Shown in pieces: positions 1-5,322 of a stretch of 8,386 nt of DNA (position 1 is the stretch's first letter; each line of letters opens with the position of its first letter). The notes beneath the pieces were generated by a model, which did no database searches, was not told the DNA's origin, and saw nothing but the letters and a program-made list of their open reading frames with translations. A program made the translations under genes and the position numbers. Origin of the DNA: Clostridia bacterium (GTDB lineage: Bacteria; Bacillota; Clostridia; Christensenellales; Borkfalkiaceae); contig CAAFVM010000013.1 of the NCBI GenBank assembly GCA_900766495.1, forward strand, positions 1 to 8,386. The letters run 5' to 3'.

Positions 1-25
1 ACCCCGCCGCGGGGAAGAAGAAAGA
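1..25 (+). repeat. R1 repeat, partial copy cut by window edge
   Basis: This is the right-hand end of an R1 unit: the CCGCGGGG arm followed by the GAAGAAGAAAG tail. The same tail ends the copies at 3202-3335 and 8171-8237, which lie in the opposite orientation. The left part of the unit lies outside the window. Confidence 0.7.
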
Positions 26-28
26 ATT

Positions 29-66
29 CGTTTCCACGAGATTCCTCGACTTCGCTCGGAATGACA
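29..66 (+). repeat. R2 repeat, 38 bp
   Basis: This 38-bp block runs from CGTTTCCACGAGATTCC to CTCGGAATGACA. It matches the copies at 3498-3535 (inverted) and 8285-8322 except for a few central bases (TCGACTTCG here, CAGGTTTCG there). ATTCC and GGAAT form short inverted ends. It lies between R1 copies in a gene-free stretch. Blocks of this general kind are common dispersed intergenic repeats in bacterial genomes; that comparison is from memory. Confidence 0.75.
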
Positions 67-74
67 AAAGAGAG

Positions 75-133
75 TTAGCCCTCGCGGCGCAATACTTAAA
101 CAACAGCCATACCCCGCCGCGGGGAATTAGAAA
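75..133 (+). repeat. R1 repeat, full copy A
   Basis: This 59-bp unit is repeated identically at 148-206, a period of 73 bp. The left arm CCCTCGCGGCG can pair with the right arm CGCCGCGGGG, apart from one bulged base. The loop holds the family motif TAAACAACA. The 3' tail is GGGGAATTAGAAA, which differs from the GAAGAAGAAA tail of the other copies. Nothing in it looks coding. Confidence 0.85.
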
Positions 134-147
134 GGTGACGGCACTAT

Positions 148-206
148 TTAGCCCTCGCGGCGCAATACTTAAACAACAGCCATACCCCGCCGCGGGGAAT
201 TAGAAA
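148..206 (+). repeat. R1 repeat, full copy B
   Basis: It is identical over 59 bp to copy A at 75-133, with a 14-bp unrelated spacer between them. The identity points to recent duplication or gene conversion. It ends seven bases before the terminator stem that starts at 213. Confidence 0.85.
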
Positions 207-212
207 AAGAAG

Positions 213-258
213 AAAAAAGTTCGGAATCTTGCAAAAAGCAAAACAGCCGAACTTTTTT
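213..258 (-). terminator. Intrinsic terminator, probably bidirectional
   Basis: AAAAAAGTTCGG (213-224) and CCGAACTTTTTT (247-258) form a perfect 12-bp stem. The 22-base loop contains a smaller inner hairpin (TTGC/GCAA). Read on the minus strand the stem ends in a run of T, so it can end the transcript of the response regulator-Hpt genes, whose last stop codon is 139 bp upstream. The A run on one side and the T run on the other mean it could also work on the plus strand for a gene left of the window. The stretch 259-396 shows only a small AGGCA/TGCCT hairpin and no gene. Confidence 0.8.
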
Positions 259-396
259 CATAAACAAATTAAGGAAGAATTTTCAATTATAATTACCCCC
301 ACACACATAAAACGGCACACAAAAAGCAAACCGAAATACGCGTTTACGGGCTTATAGGCAGACTTTTGCCTTTTCAAAACACAAACAAAACAAGCC

Positions 397-741
397 TTAC
401 AGTTTGTTTATGGCAGCAATAACCTCGCCGTAAGCTTCGTCTACGGCAATAAAATATTCTTGTGGCGGAAAGCTTTTAAGCGGGCGCAATTTTTCGGTTA
501 GAGCAGAAGCAACCGCGGCTAATTTAGTAAAACCGAGCGTAGCCGCAACGCCTTTAATGGTATGCGCCGCCCTGAACGCCTCGGAAATATCTCCCGCCTT
601 TTTAGCTTCTTCAAGTTGAGAATAAGACGGGTCGGCAGCGAATTTTAAAACGAATTTTTTTATAAGCGCGTCGCTTTGCAGTCTGGCAACAACCTCGTCG
701 TAATCGCCGCCAACGGCTTTATAAAACTCTTTAATATCCAT
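397..741 (-). CDS. Stand-alone Hpt (histidine phosphotransfer) protein
   Basis: The product is a 114-residue single-domain cytoplasmic protein. It carries the Hpt signature AAHTIKGVAATLGF, with the phosphate-accepting histidine at residue 60, on a helical, Ala/Leu-rich background typical of the four-helix Hpt bundle. In known systems such proteins shuttle phosphoryl groups between a (hybrid) histidine kinase and a response regulator. The start at ATG 741 (MDIKEFYKAV) is chosen because GGAGG lies six bases upstream; an in-frame TTG at 780 would add 13 residues but has no such site. It lies 69 bp after the response regulator gene on the same strand and probably shares its transcript, so the REC domain of that protein is the obvious partner. 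That pairing is inference. No histidine kinase is in the window. The family assignment is secure; the pathway is unknown. Confidence 0.88.
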   Translation of the reverse strand: MDIKEFYKAVGGDYDEVVARLQSDALIKKFVLKFAADPSYSQLEEAKKAGDISEAFRAAHTIKGVAATLGFTKLAAVASALTEKLRPLKSFPPQEYFIAVDEAYGEVIAAINKL

Positions 742-747
742 AAAAAA

Positions 748-752
748 CCTCC
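748..752 (-). promoter_or_regulatory. Ribosome binding site fixing the Hpt start
   Basis: GGAGG on the minus strand ends six bases before ATG 741. It supports the 114-residue start over the longer TTG start at 780. Confidence 0.75.
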
Positions 753-790
753 GTGTAAGCGCTTTTGCAATATTTTTCAATCAAACAAAG

Positions 791-809
791 CGGGCTGTCC
801 GCCCGACAG
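791..809 (-). other. Intercistronic hairpin with two exclusive pairings
   Basis: Two 5-bp stems overlap here: CGGGC/GCCCG (791-795 with 801-805) and CTGTC/GACAG (795-799 with 805-809). They share bases, so only one can form at a time. The site starts one base after the response regulator stop codon. On the minus strand it is followed by CTTTGTTTG, which is a poor T tract, so it is more likely a processing or partial-attenuation hairpin than a full terminator. Confidence 0.3.
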
Positions 810-810
810 A

Positions 811-3183
811 TTATTTTTTAGATTTTGCCTTGTTTTTATACATTTCGTTGTCGGCAAGAGCAATGGCTTTCGCAAGCGGGTAAACGTGATATGCCCCGCC
901 GATGCTTATATCGAGTTCGACGTCGGGCGCGCCATCTATTTTAACTGCGCGCACGGTTTCTTTAATTTTGTTAAGAAGCAGATGGAATTCTTCGGCTTTT
1001 ACGCTTTTAAAAAGCAATAAAAATTCATCGCCGCCGTAACGAATAAGCACGTCGGTTTTGCGCAGGCAGGACGTAATGGCTTCCGAAACGGCTTTAAGAG
1101 CGACGTCTCCCACAGGATGCCCGTAAAGGTCGTTAATCGACTTAAAGCGGTCGATGTCGGCAATGGCAACGCCGTCGGAAAGTTGCAGGTTAGCCATAAA
1201 ATCTTCTAAATACACGCGGGAATACGCCTTGGTAAGCGAATCGCGGTAAAAGTTTACAAGCATATATTTCGCCTTGCTCGGCGCCGCCGATTTCAGCGAG
1301 TCGTCCCCGGTCTCATCCATTAAAAACGCGAGTTCCACAACGCAATCGCGGCCTTTAAAGCAGACGTACCGCGAAAGCACGGCGTAAATGCCGCCGTCGC
1401 CCGCTTCAAGCTTGCTCATCCAGTTTTTCGCGTGCAAAGCTTTAAGCGAGGTGCAGTTTTCACAACATTCATTTCTGCTCCAAATATCGTAACAGTGCGT
1501 TTCTGTTTCAACTAAATTGCCGTCTTCGTCAACTTCGAGTATATGTGAGGTTTTCGGGTCTACAAGCCGCACGATTCCGAACAGCCGTTTTAGTGAACGA
1601 TAGGTTTGCAATATCAACTCGTCGTCAACGGCAAGCGCGGCAAGACCTTTGCTTATAACCTCATCGTGAATATCGACAAATTGTCCTACAACAGAAATGT
1701 AATTATCTCCAAGAACAGGCCACACCGTCATTGCGGTAAGCTTATGCCAGCGATAGCCTTCCGTAACAGGAATAAGAACCTGCATCTCGACCATAGGATT
1801 TTTTCGCGTTGTGGAATTAAGTCTGTTACGCAACTCGTTCCAGTTGTCGTTATTTAAAAGATGAACGTTGTCGTTCTGCAAAACGTAAAGAAGTTTGCGA
1901 TTTTTTCCGTCTTCTTCGTACCAGTTAACATACGTGACTTTGTGCAGATTAACGTCGTATTCGAACTGAATTCCCCCGCACTGCATAGCAAAAAACTCTT
2001 TTTTAGTGCGTTCGTTTTCAACCATACGGCGCACGCGGTTGTCAAGAGGCAAGTCGTTGTCGGCAAGCATTTCGTCCGTCATATGAACAACCTCGTAACT
2101 ATAATCGTAATTATCGAGGTCGGCGTTAAGATGCATACGCAATTCGCTTTCTTCGGCTTGCAAACACTCTATAAGCAAGGGGTTGAATTCGCCGCATTCG
2201 CCGTTACAAATCATTTGAATTGCCGTTTCGTGCGAAAACGCTTTTTTATAACAACGGTCGTTTGTTAGCGCGTCGTAAACGTCGGCAAGCGAAACCACCT
2301 GCGCCGAAATGGGAATCCGGTCGCCTTTCAGCCCGTCGGGATACCCTTTTCCGTCCCATCGCTCATGATGCCAACGCACTATTTCGTGAGCTATTACCAT
2401 AAATTTTTCGTTTTGAGGCAAAGATACATCGCTTAAAAACTCGTCGCCTCTCACCGTATGCGATTTCATGATTTCCCATTCGTCGGGGTCGAGCTTTCCG
2501 GGTTTATTTAAAATAGCCTCCGGCACGACTATTTTACCTATATCGTGCAAAGCCGAAATAGAAGATATAAGAGAAATATCGGCTTCGGAAAGCTTGTATT
2601 TATCGGTAACTTTAATAAGCCTGTGCAGAAGCAGGCTGGAAATGGTTTGCACGTGCAAAGTGTGGCTGCCCGATTCGCGGTTGCGCGATTCTATTACGTG
2701 CGAGAAAATGTTAATCATCATATTGTTAACTTTTTCGCGCTCGTAAACCTGTTCTTCAACCAGTTGAACCAGCCGTTTTTGCTTGTAATACAAAGCCAAA
2801 GTGTTTTCTACGCAGTGCGCTATCGCCGCGCTTTTGAACGGACGGGTTATGTAATCGGTTGCGCCCAGGTCGTAAGCCTTTTGCACTAAAAGAGCGTTGT
2901 CATCGGCAGAAATGACTATTACGGGGATTTCGTCGAGCCAGTGCCGCTCGTTCATAACCATAAGCACGCCGAAACCGTCCATTTGAGGCATATTCATATC
3001 GAGCAGCAGTATATCGACGGCTGTGCCCGCACTTAAAATTTCAACCGCTTTAACGCCGTTCTCGGCAAAAATATATTCGTATTTACCGCCCAACATTTCG
3101 GCAAGCATTTCACGATTAAGTTCCGAATCGTCGGCGATTAAAATGGTTCCTTTCGCATGCGGCGCGTTTTTTATGTTCGGCAT
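811..3183 (-). CDS. Response regulator with HD-GYP, PAS-like and GGDEF domains (cyclic di-GMP turnover)
   Basis: This is a 790-residue soluble protein with no membrane segments. Residues 12-130 are a REC receiver: acidic pair D18/D19, phosphoacceptor D62, S92, but R114 where REC domains normally have Lys (TRPF for TKPF). A charged linker (about 131-160) leads to an HD-GYP phosphodiesterase, residues 160-345, with H174, H213-D214, H242, H266, H272-H273 and GYP at 280-282, all apparently intact. Residues 395-510 look like a PAS fold ending in VGQFVDIHDE. Residues 515-625 are a second PAS-like section with a cysteine cluster (C564, C573, C574, C577). Residues 643-790 are a GGDEF cyclase with D676, the motif at 717-721 and an RxxD inhibitory site at 708-711. 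The family would hydrolyse and make cyclic di-GMP under phosphorylation control; which activity dominates cannot be read from sequence. The start is supported by AAGGAG six bases upstream. An Hpt gene follows it. R1 repeats fill its immediate upstream region. Confidence 0.92.
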   Translation of the reverse strand: MPNIKNAPHAKGTILIADDSELNREMLAEMLGGKYEYIFAENGVKAVEILSAGTAVDILLLDMNMPQMDGFGVLMVMNERHWLDEIPVIVISADDNALLVQKAYDLGATDYITRPFKSAAIAHCVENTLALYYKQKRLVQLVEEQVYEREKVNNMMINIFSHVIESRNRESGSHTLHVQTISSLLLHRLIKVTDKYKLSEADISLISSISALHDIGKIVVPEAILNKPGKLDPDEWEIMKSHTVRGDEFLSDVSLPQNEKFMVIAHEIVRWHHERWDGKGYPDGLKGDRIPISAQVVSLADVYDALTNDRCYKKAFSHETAIQMICNGECGEFNPLLIECLQAEESELRMHLNADLDNYDYSYEVVHMTDEMLADNDLPLDNRVRRMVENERTKKEFFAMQCGGIQFEYDVNLHKVTYVNWYEEDGKNRKLLYVLQNDNVHLLNNDNWNELRNRLNSTTRKNPMVEMQVLIPVTEGYRWHKLTAMTVWPVLGDNYISVVGQFVDIHDEVISKGLAALAVDDELILQTYRSLKRLFGIVRLVDPKTSHILEVDEDGNLVETETHCYDIWSRNECCENCTSLKALHAKNWMSKLEAGDGGIYAVLSRYVCFKGRDCVVELAFLMDETGDDSLKSAAPSKAKYMLVNFYRDSLTKAYSRVYLEDFMANLQLSDGVAIADIDRFKSINDLYGHPVGDVALKAVSEAITSCLRKTDVLIRYGGDEFLLLFKSVKAEEFHLLLNKIKETVRAVKIDGAPDVELDISIGGAYHVYPLAKAIALADNEMYKNKAKSKK

Positions 3184-3189
3184 TACTTA

Positions 3190-3195
3190 CTCCTT
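3190..3195 (-). promoter_or_regulatory. Ribosome binding site of the response regulator gene
   Basis: AAGGAG on the minus strand lies six bases before ATG 3183. The R1 tail begins only six bases further upstream, so the repeat array reaches almost to the ribosome binding site. Confidence 0.75.
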
Positions 3196-3201
3196 TTTTC
3201 T

Positions 3202-3217
3202 TTCTTCTTCCCCGCGA
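3202..3217 (-). repeat. R1 repeat, tail-only truncated copy
   Basis: TCGCGGGGAAGAAGAA on the minus strand is the 3' arm and tail of R1 without the 5' arm. The same 16 bases recur at 3222-3237 and 3277-3292, and again at 8176-8191. It is the copy nearest the response regulator start codon. Confidence 0.75.
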
Positions 3218-3272
3218 TTTTTTCTTCTTCCCCGCGATGGGGGTGTTGTTGTTTATGTTCTGTGCCGCGAGG
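3218..3272 (-). repeat. R1 repeat, full copy
   Basis: On the minus strand the unit reads CCTCGCGGC, then CATAAACAACA in the loop, then ATCGCGGGGAAGAAGAA and a run of A. The CCTCGCGG and CGCGGGG arms are complementary as in the copies at 75-206. It abuts the truncated copy on one side and another full copy on the other, giving a tandem array. Confidence 0.75.
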
Positions 3273-3335
3273 TTTTTTCTTCTTCCCCGCGACAATGTTA
3301 TGTCGTTGTTTTAGTTTTATCTCCGCAAGGGTTAA
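3273..3335 (-). repeat. R1 repeat, diverged full copy
   Basis: On the minus strand it starts TTAACCCTTGCGGAG, keeps AAACAACG in the loop and ends TCGCGGGGAAGAAGAAAAAA. The 5' arm has drifted from CCCTCGCGGCG while the 3' arm and tail are unchanged. This suggests the tail is the better conserved part of the family. Confidence 0.65.
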
Positions 3336-3355
3336 GTAAAGCCATTACAAAGCAG

Positions 3356-3402
3356 CGCTTCCGCGAGATGAAAGGCAGCGCTTTGCTTGCTCAACATGAC
3401 AG
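3356..3402 (+). repeat. R2-like repeat, degenerate copy
   Basis: It starts CGCTTCCGCGAGATG and ends GCTTGCTCAACATGACAG, so both ends align with R2 (CGTTTCCACGAGATTCC and GCTCGGAATGACA). The middle is replaced by a different GGCAGCGCTTTG stretch. It appears to be an old or recombined copy. Confidence 0.45.
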
Positions 3403-3453
3403 AAAACAAAGGGTGTTAGTGAAAGCACAAACTTTTATAATTGTTTTCTGTAA

Positions 3454-3472
3454 GGGCGACCGGTGGTCGCCC
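3454..3472. repeat. R3 palindrome, 19 bp
   Basis: GGGCGACCGGTGGTCGCCC is a perfect 8-bp inverted repeat around a 3-base centre. The same sequence recurs at 8370-8386, where the window cuts off its last two bases. There is no T run close enough on either strand for a normal terminator. The size and form resemble REP-type palindromes. Confidence 0.75.
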
Positions 3473-3497
3473 GATTTTACTGATAAAAAACTACTTG

Positions 3498-3535
3498 TGT
3501 CATTCCGAGCGAAACCTGGGAATCTCGTGGAAACG
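3498..3535 (-). repeat. R2 repeat, 38 bp, inverted
   Basis: Read on the minus strand, these 38 bases are identical to 8285-8322, so the two copies form an inverted pair flanking the mgl operon. It also encodes part of the tail of the remnant frame that starts at 3729. Confidence 0.8.
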
Positions 3536-3784
3536 AACCGTTCGGCCGATATCTGCAAGCCGTTTACAAGCGGACAGCGGATTTCGCTTATTTCGTTATA
3601 AATTCTTAAAATATCGTCAGCCGAAAACTGCGCGCACACCACCGGAACGGCTTCAAAAACATAGCCCGGTTCGGTTTCGCTTAACGTGCCTTTCAAAAGC
3701 GAACATTTAAGCGCGGACGGCGGCATCATAACCCCGTCTACAAAATTGTTTCAACGTCTTTTTAATATGGCAAGGTTTGTCAAA

Positions 3785-3817
3785 ATAAGCTTACCGAATA
3801 TACCGCAATCAGCTTAT
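3785..3817 (-). other. Leader hairpin just after a promoter
   Basis: ATAAGCT (3785-3791) and AGCTTAT (3811-3817) form a 7-bp stem with a 19-base loop. It would begin at about the first transcribed base from the promoter at 3825-3853, and on the minus strand it is followed by TTTTG. It could be a 5' stabilising stem or a weak attenuator. Confidence 0.3.
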
Positions 3818-3824
3818 CGGTTCA

Positions 3825-3853
3825 ATTATACGCCTATTTTTCAAACTACGCAA
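3825..3853 (-). promoter_or_regulatory. Sigma-A-type promoter
   Basis: On the minus strand TTGCGT (3848-3853) is followed by exactly 17 bases and then a consensus TATAAT (3825-3830). It sits downstream of the mgl terminator and upstream of the gene remnant and the response regulator. It may drive the signalling genes through a leader of about 630 bases. The -35 box matches the consensus at only three of six positions. Confidence 0.5.
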
Positions 3854-3965
3854 GTTATTTTTTAAGATTTATTGTTAAATATTCTTTTTTTCTCGGTTTA
3901 CAAGTCATTTTTTCGCCTTTGCCGCGCCGCCGCTTTTATTGTTGCAAAAAACTATGATATATCGG

Positions 3966-4010
3966 CAAAAAGGAAAGCGGCGCAAGCCTTTTTTCAAAGG
4001 TCTGCGCCGC
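3966..4010 (-). terminator. Intrinsic terminator of the mgl operon
   Basis: GCGGCGCA (3977-3984) pairs with TGCGCCGC (4003-4010). An inner CCTTT/AAAGG stem closes a 4-base loop. On the minus strand the stem is followed by TTTCCTTTTT. It lies about 60 bp after the mglC stop codon. Some of its GC arm could also pair with GCCGCCGCTTTT near 3925-3936, which would give an alternative fold. Confidence 0.75.
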
Positions 4011-4026
4011 CAAGAAGGGGGTGTGT

Positions 4027-4044
4027 GCCGCGTTGTTACGCGGC
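4027..4044 (-). other. Stem-loop after the mglC stop
   Basis: GCCGCGT (4027-4033) and ACGCGGC (4038-4044) form a 7-bp stem with a 4-base loop, 22 bp after the mglC stop. There is no T run after it on the minus strand. It probably protects the mRNA 3' end ahead of the true terminator. Confidence 0.4.
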
Positions 4045-4066
4045 AAAAGTAATAAGCGGAAAACTA

Positions 4067-5308
4067 TTACTTTTTGGCAATGTATTTACGCATATCCATA
4101 GCGCAGGCGAAAAGAATTATAGCGCCTTTAACAATGGTTTGCACTGCGGGGTCGAATTCGAGGAATACAAGCCCCGCGTTTACGATTTGAAGCAGAAACA
4201 CGCCGAGTATTACGCCGCGGATTTTACCTATGCCGCCCATAAACGACACGCCGCCTATAACGCACGCCGCGATTGCGTCGAGTTCGTAGTTAACGCCGGT
4301 TGCCGTAGAGTTGGAAGCTATACGAGCAGATTCTACGAATCCCGAAATACCGTAAGTTATGCCCGCCAGAGCGAATACGAGAATTATTGTTTTTGCAACG
4401 TTTACGCCCGACACAGCCGCGGCTTCAGAATTGGTGCCTACCGCGAACATGTTTTTGCCGAGTTTGGTTTTGTTCCATATTATCCACATTATTATCGTAA
4501 CGGCTACGGTTATCCACAAATAGTTGGGAATTTGCACTCCTCCTATTTTGAAGCCTCCCTTAATAAAGTCGATGTAAGTCTGGTCGAGCCCCGCGATAGG
4601 CGCGCTGTTGTTCTGCCCGAGCGACACATACCACATAACCATTCCGTAAAGAATGAGCTGCGAACCGAGGGTTACTATGAACGGATGCAGTTTGAATTTA
4701 GAAACCATAAATCCGTTAAACGCGCCGACCAGTCCGCCGACAGCCATGGAAATGAGCAAGCCGAGAGGAATAAGCCACGGGCTGTATGCGAGCGACGGGA
4801 ACATTTTGTTCATAACCCCGTTCGACTGCAACAGCGAGGCGCATATGCAAGCGCAAAGACCTACGCAACGCCCTGCCGAAAGGTCGGTTCCGGTAAGAAC
4901 TATGGCGCCCGCAATACCCAAAGCCATTATAAGTCTTGCCGCCGACTGCATGGTTATGTTTACAATCGAATCGAACGACAGGAAGTTTGTGTTGTAAATA
5001 AACACCACCAGAACGAATATAGCTATAAGTATATAAAGCGCGTGATTTAAAAACCAGTCGAAAACAGTTTTGGCTTTCTGTTTGCCGGTCTGCTTTTTAA
5101 AAGCCGCCCAATTTGCTTTTCTTTGTTCTTTTTTGGTTTTATGGTTCTGTTTCATCGAAGCGAATCCGTCTTTGAAAAAGTTTACGAATCCTTTACCGAA
5201 ACGCTTGAATATATTCTTCTCTTGCACGGCGGCTCCGCTTGCGGTAACTTCCGCCACCTCATTTCGGTTATTTTCGTTTAAACCGTTATTTTTAATTTCG
5301 TCAGACAT
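4067..5308 (-). CDS. mglC: Galactose/methyl-galactoside ABC transporter permease MglC
   Basis: The product is a 413-residue polytopic inner-membrane permease that forms the sugar channel and docks on the MglA ATPase. The family marks are clear: ALGIAGAIVLTGTDLSAGR (residues 130-147, the MglC-specific GTDLSAG), LHPFIVTLGS (208-216), NKTKLGKNMFAVGTNSEAAAVSGVNV (279-304, the ATPase-contact region) and YELDAIAACVIGGVSF (341-356). Hydrophobic segments start at about residue 90 and run to the end. Compared with E. coli MglC (336 residues) it has about 75 extra N-terminal residues that are polar then strongly basic, before the first membrane segment. The start at ATG 5308 has AGGA nine bases upstream. 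It lies 14 bp after the mglA stop, in the usual BAC order, and is followed by a terminator. The substrate could be another hexose, but the MglC type is well supported. Confidence 0.92.
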   Translation of the reverse strand: MSDEIKNNGLNENNRNEVAEVTASGAAVQEKNIFKRFGKGFVNFFKDGFASMKQNHKTKKEQRKANWAAFKKQTGKQKAKTVFDWFLNHALYILIAIFVLVVFIYNTNFLSFDSIVNITMQSAARLIMALGIAGAIVLTGTDLSAGRCVGLCACICASLLQSNGVMNKMFPSLAYSPWLIPLGLLISMAVGGLVGAFNGFMVSKFKLHPFIVTLGSQLILYGMVMWYVSLGQNNSAPIAGLDQTYIDFIKGGFKIGGVQIPNYLWITVAVTIIMWIIWNKTKLGKNMFAVGTNSEAAAVSGVNVAKTIILVFALAGITYGISGFVESARIASNSTATGVNYELDAIAACVIGGVSFMGGIGKIRGVILGVFLLQIVNAGLVFLEFDPAVQTIVKGAIILFACAMDMRKYIAKK

Positions 5309-5322
5309 ATTTTCCCATCCTT

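Larger units (their letters stand above)
3391..3729 (-). pseudogene. Gene remnant of unknown function reading into repeats
   Basis: An open frame of 112 codons starts MMPPSALKCSLLKGTLSE. Its first 65 or so residues (3536-3729) look like ordinary protein, including a helical ADDILRIYNEISEI stretch. From 3535 on the frame simply translates repeats: R2 gives STRFPGFARND and the R3 palindrome gives SGDHRSP. The original 3' end therefore seems to have been replaced. There is no convincing ribosome binding site, only GGGG close to the ATG. An in-frame stop lies eight codons upstream. A sigma-A-like promoter at 3825-3853 points at it. I do not recognise the family. It could instead be a short real gene with a repeat-derived tail, or chance coding-like sequence. 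Confidence 0.3.

Noticed and set aside
75..206. Possible CRISPR array from the two identical 59-bp repeats
   Set aside because: There are only two identical units, 59 bp is too long for a CRISPR repeat, the spacer is 14 bp, and diverged copies lie elsewhere in both orientations. No cas gene is present.
742..780. Longer Hpt start at TTG 780
   Set aside because: It has no ribosome binding site, while ATG 741 has GGAGG at six bases. The extra residues MKNIAKALTRRFF are not part of the Hpt domain.
1854..2066. Minus-strand 70-codon frame inside the response regulator
   Set aside because: It is out of frame with a well-supported 790-residue protein and has no ribosome binding site or domain. It is a shadow.
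3196..3535. Insertion sequence or complete mobile element
   Set aside because: No transposase or resolvase frame and no clear target-site duplication were found. Only short non-coding repeats are visible.
3023..3601. Plus-strand open frame of 192 codons
   Set aside because: It begins antisense inside the REC domain of the response regulator and then runs through R1, R2 and R3 repeats, giving repeated FFFP/SSSP strings. It has no gene-like features.
3196..3830. Cyclic di-GMP riboswitch upstream of the response regulator
   Set aside because: I looked for the conserved blocks of GEMM-I on the minus strand and did not find them. The stretch is accounted for by repeats and a coding-like remnant. 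A covariance-model search would settle it.
3872..5050. Long plus-strand open frame of 392 codons
   Set aside because: It lies antisense to mglC, and the mglC frame matches a known family over its whole length. The plus-strand product is rich in Tyr, Arg and His with no recognisable domain, as expected of a shadow frame. It also crosses the mgl terminator.
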